This document shows, in pieces, positions 58,639 through 64,000 of a stretch of 64,000 bases of DNA (positions are counted from its first letter, which is position 1; each line of letters starts with the position of its first letter). The position numbers and the translations under genes are program-made. This stretch comes from Shewanella sp. Isolate13. Lineage in GTDB: Bacteria; Pseudomonadota; Gammaproteobacteria; Enterobacterales; Shewanellaceae. Where the stretch lies: positions 5,488 to 69,487 of the forward strand of contig NZ_JAKEVD010000019.1 in assembly GCF_022398325.1 (NCBI RefSeq). Direction: 5' to 3'. A model generated the notes under the pieces. That model saw only the letters and a program-made list of their open reading frames with translations. It made no database searches and had not been told where the DNA came from.

Positions 58639-59847
58639 TTATAGCGCTGGAATAGACTTTGCCACCATAGGTCTGTCATCAATTGGTAGATGCAATAAAG
58701 CCGCTACAAAGGCTAAAACCACGGTACTCCACCATATGGGTTCATAGCTACCATAATAGTCATAAATACGCCCCCCGATCCAGGCTCCGAGAAAACTGCC
58801 TATCTGATGAGTGAAGAACACTAAACCATAAAGCGTAGACAAATAGCGCGCACCAAATATCTGCCTCACTAATCCAGAGGTCAACGGCACAGTACCGAGC
58901 CAACAAAAACCAATGGCAGCACCAAACAAAGCCGCCGTGTTATCGGTAACGGGTAAAGTAACAAAGGCAGCTATCACCATAGTTCGTACCAAATATAGGC
59001 TACTCATAACATAGCGCTTATTAAACTTATCCCCCATTACCCCCCAAAAGTAAGAGCCAAAGATATTAAATATCCCGACATAAGCTAAAGCCAGCGCTGC
59101 CGTTGAGCTATCTAAATGCTTATCTGCAAGATAACTCGGCAGATGAGTGGCAATAAACATCACATGGAACCCACATACAAAAAAGCCCATATGGATAAGC
59201 CAGTAGTTACGATTAGTGCATGCCTGCTTGAGCGCTTGTGACAGAGTTTGCTCATCAACATGCTCAGGGCTATTGCTCTTAATCTTGGCAGTTTTCATAA
59301 ATGAAGCAAATGCCAACATGACGCAGCATAATATTGCGAACACCTGCAGTGCTGTTTGCCAATCAAAGTGAATCAACAAACTCTGCGCACCAGGGATGAC
59401 CGCGAACATGCCAAATGATCCAGCCGCAGTGGTTAAACCAAAAGCCTTTGCTGTATGCTCTGCCGGTACCACTTTAGCAACAGCGCCCAAAACGACCACA
59501 TAACTTGTCGCACTTAAGCCTAAGCCCACTAACATACTTATCGATATGTAGAACATATCAGCTGTGCTAGATAACGAGGTAAGCAACAAGCCTAAGCCAT
59601 AGGCTATCGCCCCAAGCATGATGACTTTCTTTGAGCCAAAACGATCGGCTGCCATCCCGACAAACGGCTGAAACACACCAAACAACAGATTTTGTAATGC
59701 TATAGCAAAACTGAAGAATTCGCGGCCCACATCAAAGCTCATCGAGATGGGCATCATAAAGATCCCGAACGACTGACGGATCCCAAGACTGATAATAAGA
59801 ATGCCTATACCTAGCCAAACCAGCACAGGAAAACGAAAAATACTCAT
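58639..59847 (-). CDS. MFS transporter (12-helix, OFA/monocarboxylate-like)
   Basis: A 402-residue major facilitator. The opening R-Q-S-F-G-I-F-M-M-P and the loop motif G-M-A-A-D-R-F-G-S-K-K-V between helices 2 and 3 are typical of the oxalate/formate-monocarboxylate branch. The substrate is unknown. The ATG at 59847 is preferred because AAGGAGAG lies five bases upstream; the longer frame to 59898 encodes a basic extension without support. Confidence 0.85.
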   Translation of the reverse strand: MSIFRFPVLVWLGIGILIISLGIRQSFGIFMMPISMSFDVGREFFSFAIALQNLLFGVFQPFVGMAADRFGSKKVIMLGAIAYGLGLLLTSLSSTADMFYISISMLVGLGLSATSYVVVLGAVAKVVPAEHTAKAFGLTTAAGSFGMFAVIPGAQSLLIHFDWQTALQVFAILCCVMLAFASFMKTAKIKSNSPEHVDEQTLSQALKQACTNRNYWLIHMGFFVCGFHVMFIATHLPSYLADKHLDSSTAALALAYVGIFNIFGSYFWGVMGDKFNKRYVMSSLYLVRTMVIAAFVTLPVTDNTAALFGAAIGFCWLGTVPLTSGLVRQIFGARYLSTLYGLVFFTHQIGSFLGAWIGGRIYDYYGSYEPIWWSTVVLAFVAALLHLPIDDRPMVAKSIPAL

Positions 59848-59898
59848 TGTTGCTCTCCTTGGTCTGGGTTTGCTGGGGACTTTGGCATTTGATGGCAA

Positions 59899-60242
59899 CC
59901 AGCCTCTGTTGCATTTAAGGCAAATGCATTAAGCAAAGGTTTACAGTAGTGAACGAAAATGAGCATTAAAACGAGCAGAGATGTCATGCGCAGCAACTGC
60001 GCCAATAAAGTTTGAGAACGCATTGGATTTCAGGCTAAAAATAGAAGACGCGCATCCTACAGCGCGGCAAAACATGAAACAAATGAATATTCGGAAACAA
60101 TATTATGCATCATGCGCATGTATTAAAGTCGACATAAAAAACGGGCGTTCTATGAAAGAACGCCCGTTTAGCTATTACGCTGATGTTAGATTAAATCAAT
60201 CAGGCTTATTACTTATTACAAGGCCTAGATTTTAGCCTAAGG
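59899..60242. other. Intergenic with terminator of the VF530-family gene
   Basis: Contains the minus-strand terminator at 60137-60169 (AAACGGGCGTTCT / AGAACGCCCGTTTTTT). The plus-strand 84-codon frame at 59981-60235 crosses this terminator and is rejected. Confidence 0.6.
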
Positions 60243-60740
60243 TTACTTACCCCAAGGGTTGGTTGGATCTTGCGACGCCGGTGGACGCTTGGGTCCGCTG
60301 CGACGATTTTGCGCATATCCATCTTGTGCTCTTGGCTTGTCTTTACCGAAACGCGGACGCTGACCACTTTTCTTCATCGCCTTATAGTTTGCTTCAGCCT
60401 TAGCACGCATCTCTTCAACAAGCTCAACCGTTAACTTTTCAGGTTTACGTGGCACGATACCATCAGCATAACCGCGCTCACGCGGCTTTAGCTCCATTTG
60501 AGCTGCTGTGCCTTTTGGCATGCGCTTAAAGCGATAAAGGTAAAAAGCTTCTACACGCTCTCTCGCCCACTCAGTCTTCTTTAAAAACTTAATGCAACCT
60601 GCCATATTGGGATTAAGGTTAAAACATTCTAACTTAAGGGCAGCGTAAAGCACTTTATAGTCGTAAAACTTGACTAGCTCTGTCAGCATTGTTTCTAAAT
60701 TCAAGCCGTGAAGTGGATTATTCTGTTGGTGTTCAATCAT
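60243..60740 (-). CDS. VF530-family putative DNA-binding protein (DUF2132)
   Basis: A 165-residue protein. The N-terminal 75 residues match the VF530 fold family (N-N-P-L-H-G-L-N-L-E-T-M-L-T, L-N-P-N-M-A-G-C-I-K-F-L-K-K-T-E-W-A-R). This small family is described as DNA-binding. The remaining 90 residues are basic and low-complexity (K-P-R-A-Q-D-G, R-R-S-G-P-K-R). The ATG at 60740 begins the family domain, and the longer frame to 60833 is not supported. No clear ribosome site. Confidence 0.83.
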   Translation of the reverse strand: MIEHQQNNPLHGLNLETMLTELVKFYDYKVLYAALKLECFNLNPNMAGCIKFLKKTEWARERVEAFYLYRFKRMPKGTAAQMELKPRERGYADGIVPRKPEKLTVELVEEMRAKAEANYKAMKKSGQRPRFGKDKPRAQDGYAQNRRSGPKRPPASQDPTNPWGK

Positions 60741-61169
60741 GGGGTGTCCAAATATCGCAGAAGTTGTCAAAAACATACTTCTATAGAAAATATTCACTAA
60801 ATGAATACTTAGCCAGCTCAACGAGCGGGGCAAATCAATGGGCTAATAATAACAAGAAATTGTCGATTTCACCCACGAAAATCGTTGCAGAGCACTAATT
60901 AATTATAAATACATATCCGTTACTATAAATAGCACGACTCAACAGATGATGATAGCTCGACATCTAACCACCTAGGTCTGTATAATCCGCCGCTGTTTTG
61001 CCTTCATAACAGGGATGACTTTCCGTAACCTGTTAACGTCTTTGGCTTTCACTTTGATTAATCACTCGGGATCCTCTTTTGATCTCAAGGGCAAACATCA
61101 CGATGCCGTCTTGTTTCTAACCCAAGCCAATGACTTCTACTATTATTTAAGCCATTTTTAGGAAAAGCC
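60741..61169. other. Divergent region VF530 gene / ybiT
   Basis: About 430 bases with no credible gene. It should contain promoters for both flanks. I see no distinct operator. Confidence 0.35.
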
Positions 61170-62780
61170 TTGATCACTACAGCTAACATCACAATGCAGT
61201 TTGGCCCTGAGCCACTATTTGAAAACATTTCCGCTAAGTTCGGAAACGGCAATCGCTACGGCTTAATTGGCGCTAATGGTTGTGGTAAATCTACCTTTAT
61301 GAAGATCTTAAGTGGTGAGCTTTCCCCTACTTCAGGTAACGTTTCTATTACTCCAGGTCAAAAAGTCGGTACTTTGAGCCAGAACCAGTTCGCATTCGAA
61401 GAGTTCTCAGTAATTGATGCAGTTATTCAAGGCGACACCAAACTTTGGGAAGTAAAACAAGAACGTGAGCGCATCTATTCACTGCCAGAAATGAGTGAAG
61501 AAGATGGCATGAAAGTAGGCGAGCTAGAGAGCGAGTTTGCTGAAATGGACGGCTACAGCGCCGAAAGCCGCGCCGGTGAAATCCTTATTGAAGCCGGTAT
61601 TGAAGAAGAGCTGCATTTTGGCCTAATGAGCCAAGTTGCTCCAGGTAAGAAACTGCGAGTGCTTTTAGCACAAGCTTTGTTTTCAAACCCAGATATTCTG
61701 CTTCTTGATGAACCAACCAACAACTTGGACATTCACACCATTAACTGGTTGGCTGAAGAGCTAAATAAGCGCAAGTGCACCATGATCATCATCTCGCACG
61801 ACCGTCACTTCTTAAACACTGTGTGTACTCACATGGCGGATATCGATTACGGTGAGTTACGTATTTACCCAGGTAACTACGAGTACTTCATGGAAGCCTC
61901 TGCGTTAATTCAGGAGCAGTTGCTAGCCGGTAACGCAAAGAAAAGCGCTGAGATGAATGAACTTCAAGACTTCGTTAACCGTTTTGGTGCTAACGCTTCT
62001 AAAGCCAAGCAAGCCAGCTCGCGCGCTAAGAAGCTAGAGAAGATCACTCTAGATGAAGTAAAAGCATCAAGCCGTATGACACCATCACTGCGTTTCGATG
62101 AAGGCAAGAAGCTGCACCGCCAAGCCTTAGTCATGGAAAATGTTGGCCATGGTTTTGACGGTGAATTACTGTTTGAAGGTGGCGATTTAATTCTAGAAGC
62201 AGGCGCTAAGCTTGCTGTTATTGGCGAGAACGGCGTGGGTAAATCGACATTCCTTCGCTGCTTAGTCAATGAGTTACAGAACAAGGTTGGCGAAATCAAA
62301 TGGTCAGAAAATGCCTCTATCGGCTACTGCCCACAGGACAGCAGCAAAGATTTTGATAACGATCTAAACCTATTTGACTGGATGTCCCAGTGGCGTCTAC
62401 CAAAGCATAACGACCTAATGGTACGTGGCATGCTTGGCCGTTTATTGTTTACTGAAGACGATATCAACAAAAAAGCCCGCAACTGTTCCGGTGGTGAGAA
62501 GAACCGTCTGTTATTCGGTAAGTTAATGATGATGGATATCAACGTACTGGTTATGGATGAGCCAACTAACCACATGGATATGGAAGCGATTGAGGCGTTA
62601 AACAACGCACTTAAGGTTTACCAAGGTACACTTATCTTCGTCAGCCATGACCGTGAGTTTGTATCATCTTTGGCAACGCGCATCATAGATGTGAAAGATA
62701 AGAAGCTAGTAAACTTCCAAGGTACTTTCGATGAGTACATGGCAAGCCAGACTGAAAATGAAGCGAAGAAAAGCGCTTAA
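61170..62780 (+). CDS. ybiT: ABC-F family ATPase YbiT
   Basis: A cytosolic ribosome-associated ABC-F protein without membrane domain. It has 536 residues with two ABC domains. Walker A motifs are G-A-N-G-C-G-K-S-T near 35-43 and G-E-N-G-V-G-K-S-T near 354-362. Walker B are [10 protein letters not shown] and L-V-M-D-E-P-T-N-H. The second signature is C-S-G-G-E-K-N. The linker (P-tIM) lies between. It is near-colinear with E. coli YbiT. The TTG start at 61170 has AGGA upstream. Confidence 0.95.
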   Translation: MITTANITMQFGPEPLFENISAKFGNGNRYGLIGANGCGKSTFMKILSGELSPTSGNVSITPGQKVGTLSQNQFAFEEFSVIDAVIQGDTKLWEVKQERERIYSLPEMSEEDGMKVGELESEFAEMDGYSAESRAGEILIEAGIEEELHFGLMSQVAPGKKLRVLLAQALFSNPDILLLDEPTNNLDIHTINWLAEELNKRKCTMIIISHDRHFLNTVCTHMADIDYGELRIYPGNYEYFMEASALIQEQLLAGNAKKSAEMNELQDFVNRFGANASKAKQASSRAKKLEKITLDEVKASSRMTPSLRFDEGKKLHRQALVMENVGHGFDGELLFEGGDLILEAGAKLAVIGENGVGKSTFLRCLVNELQNKVGEIKWSENASIGYCPQDSSKDFDNDLNLFDWMSQWRLPKHNDLMVRGMLGRLLFTEDDINKKARNCSGGEKNRLLFGKLMMMDINVLVMDEPTNHMDMEAIEALNNALKVYQGTLIFVSHDREFVSSLATRIIDVKDKKLVNFQGTFDEYMASQTENEAKKSA

Positions 62781-62815
62781 GCTTTCCATGGCATTGCACT
62801 AAATAACTAGACATG

Positions 62816-62852
62816 AAAAATGGCGCTAATCTCAGAGATTAGCGCCATTTTT
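62816..62852. terminator. Bidirectional terminator ybiT / catB
   Basis: A long stem AATGGCGCTAATCT-CAG-AGATTAGCGCCATT with A and T tails lies between convergent genes. Confidence 0.9.
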
Positions 62853-62853
62853 A

Positions 62854-63516
62854 TTATTCAACTCTTTGTTCATGCTTGAGATGGTATTGATACAGCCCTT
62901 CAATGTTTGCGCTACACATTAGTGCCATTGCACCTTTTAGCTTATCTAGAGGCCAATTCCACCATTGCATCTGTAATAGCTTTTCAATCTCATCAACCGT
63001 AAAACGTTGCTTCACCAATTTATTGCTGCCCACAACCACACTGTATGGCGCAACATCTTTTGAGATCACCGCCCTCGCTCCAATCACAGCGCCATCTCCT
63101 ATGGTCACACCGGGCATAATCATCGCTTCACTACCGATCCACACATCATTACCAATCACGGTATCGCCGGCACGCTCAAATCCGCTCTTTACGCCGTCAC
63201 CAAACTCCTCCGGCGCAAATGGATAGGTAGAGATCCAGTCCATGCGATGACCTTGATTACCTGCAAGCATAAAACAAGCACCGGATGCGATTGAGCAGAA
63301 TTTACCAATGATCAGTTTATCGACTTCACCGAAAACGCCCGCCTCCCACACATCTATGGTAGAACCATCGCCTAACAGATAGCGCACAGCTTGGTCTTCA
63401 AAGGACTTGCCATGGTAAAAACCTGAATAATAAGAGTACTCTCCCACTTGTATGTTGGGGTTAGTGACTTGTTGTTTAAGCTTTTTAGAATCAAGCCAAC
63501 TAGAAAATTCGTTCAT
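62854..63516 (-). CDS. catB: Type B chloramphenicol/xenobiotic O-acetyltransferase (CatB family)
   Basis: A trimeric left-handed beta-helix acetyltransferase using acetyl-CoA. It has 220 residues. The opening N-P-N-I-Q-V-G-E-Y-S-Y-Y-S-G-F-Y-H-G-K-S-F and G-N-D-V-W-I-G-S-E-A-M-I-M-P-G match CatB closely. The catalytic His is H90 in G-N-Q-G-H-R-M-D-W. Compared with CatB it has a short insert (G-D-G-S-T-I-D-V-W-E-A-G-V-F-G) near 49-63. It has no integron or IS nearby, so it seems chromosomal. Whether it confers chloramphenicol resistance cannot be known from sequence. Confidence 0.9.
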   Translation of the reverse strand: MNEFSSWLDSKKLKQQVTNPNIQVGEYSYYSGFYHGKSFEDQAVRYLLGDGSTIDVWEAGVFGEVDKLIIGKFCSIASGACFMLAGNQGHRMDWISTYPFAPEEFGDGVKSGFERAGDTVIGNDVWIGSEAMIMPGVTIGDGAVIGARAVISKDVAPYSVVVGSNKLVKQRFTVDEIEKLLQMQWWNWPLDKLKGAMALMCSANIEGLYQYHLKHEQRVE

Positions 63517-63558
63517 TTTTATAGCCTAAGTAAATTTAACGCATAAAATCATTTAATC

Positions 63559-64000
63559 TTAAAGCGCGATCCCAATCCCCACTGCATTATCGAAATGATT
63601 ATAATCAGAGATCGTTAATCCATAACCGCTTTGCAGTTTCAAGTAGCCTTTTAACCCCTTGTAGATAGGAAATCGCCAGCTTAACTCCTCGTAGCCTTTG
63701 GAAAAGCCACTTTCTACTAAGTTACGGAGCGTTAAGCTAATCTGATGGTCCCCAACATACCAGTCACCTTTAACCGAACCATAGCCCATATAATCTTCAA
63801 TATCGGGGTTATAGTCTATATCGGAAAAATCAGCTCTAACCCAGGGTTTAATGGTGAGTTCAAGGTCACTAAATGCTAAAGAGAACTCCAAATAAACTCG
63901 GTTCCAACTGCGTTCGTATTCGCCGCCTTTACCGTTTGATTGATGTTCAAAGCCTATACTAGTACCCTGCCAGACTTGCTCTGAATCAGAGTGCTGCCAA
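63559..64000 (-). CDS. pldA: Outer-membrane phospholipase A (C-terminal part; 5' end beyond window)
   Basis: The frame runs off the right edge, so the N terminus is missing. The visible 146 residues include the active-site pattern H-Q-S-N-G and S-W-N-R, matching the His142, Ser144 and Asn156 regions of E. coli OMPLA. Later strands W-V-R-A-D-F, Y-M-G-Y-G-S and S-G-Y-G also match. The terminal beta-strand ends G-I-G-I-A-L. It hydrolyses phospholipids in the outer leaflet of the outer membrane. Confidence 0.9.
   Translation of the reverse strand, partial: WQHSDSEQVWQGTSIGFEHQSNGKGGEYERSWNRVYLEFSLAFSDLELTIKPWVRADFSDIDYNPDIEDYMGYGSVKGDWYVGDHQISLTLRNLVESGFSKGYEELSWRFPIYKGLKGYLKLQSGYGLTISDYNHFDNAVGIGIAL

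Noticed and set aside
59981-60235. 84-codon plus-strand frame
   Set aside because: Runs through the terminator of the VF530-family gene and has no ribosome site.

Overview
The window looks like chromosomal DNA of a marine gammaproteobacterium, most likely a Shewanella. The evidence is the protein similarity to enterobacterial orthologues at near-identical lengths (GyrA, NrdA, YbiT, TsgA, PssA, LapB), the neighbourhood gyrA / ubiG-gph / nrdA-nrdB-yfaE, the presence of anaerobic-respiration style sensors and operators, and moderate GC content. No phage, integron, IS element or CRISPR array was seen. Most of the DNA is vertically inherited core genome. The accessory spots are listed under findings.

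Layout. 0-4 kb: an exported ApbE-type flavin transferase, then a TtrS/TtrR-like two-component system whose kinase carries a PhnD-type periplasmic sensor, with a CRP-like site upstream. 4-13 kb: tRNA modification (tapT), phospholipid synthesis (pssA, from a TTG start), a DUF1904 protein, PBP4 (dacB), an acyl-CoA dehydrogenase with a PsrA-like palindrome in front, corA, a DUF486 membrane protein and a small P-loop kinase. 13-16 kb: an unusual two-gene unit, a VAO/PCMH-type flavoprotein plus an unrecognised GNAT-like protein, next to very AT-rich DNA. 16-33 kb: a core block (yaiL, a DECR2-like dehydrogenase, pyrF, lapB-lapA, ihfB, rpsA, cmk, aroA, an aromatic/aspartate aminotransferase, serC, a serine hydrolase, gyrA, ubiG-gph). 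A perfect FNR-type box lies between gyrA and ubiG.

33-47 kb: class Ia ribonucleotide reductase (nrdA-nrdB-yfaE) behind an NrdR box, an orphan cytosolic protein, a BOF-domain periplasmic protein, fadH, sppA, ansA, yeaC with a zinc-ribbon membrane protein, an M14 carboxypeptidase and trxB. 48-51.7 kb: the translation operon thrS-infC-rpmI-rplT. Its thrS leader can fold hairpins that imitate tRNA-Thr anticodon arms, and infC appears to start at ATA. 51.7-56.8 kb: a small gene split by one stop codon, folM plus a CPXCG protein, ribE diverging from a MATE pump, a remnant of a c-type cytochrome, and tsgA.

57-58.3 kb: a minus-strand tRNA array with five intact initiator tRNA-Met and two tRNA-Val(GAC), plus two degenerate initiator-tRNA copies that share the same two internal replacements. 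A stable-RNA type promoter precedes it. 58.6-64 kb: an MFS transporter, a VF530-domain protein, the ABC-F protein YbiT, a type B chloramphenicol/xenobiotic acetyltransferase, and the C-terminal part of outer-membrane phospholipase A running off the right edge.

Several genes connect functionally. Two non-homologous 2,4-dienoyl-CoA reductases (fadH and the DECR2-like SDR) and an acyl-CoA dehydrogenase serve fatty acid breakdown. pssA and pldA act on phospholipids. lapA/lapB, dacB and possibly gph (MupP-like) act on the envelope. Many convergent gene pairs are separated by clear intrinsic terminators.
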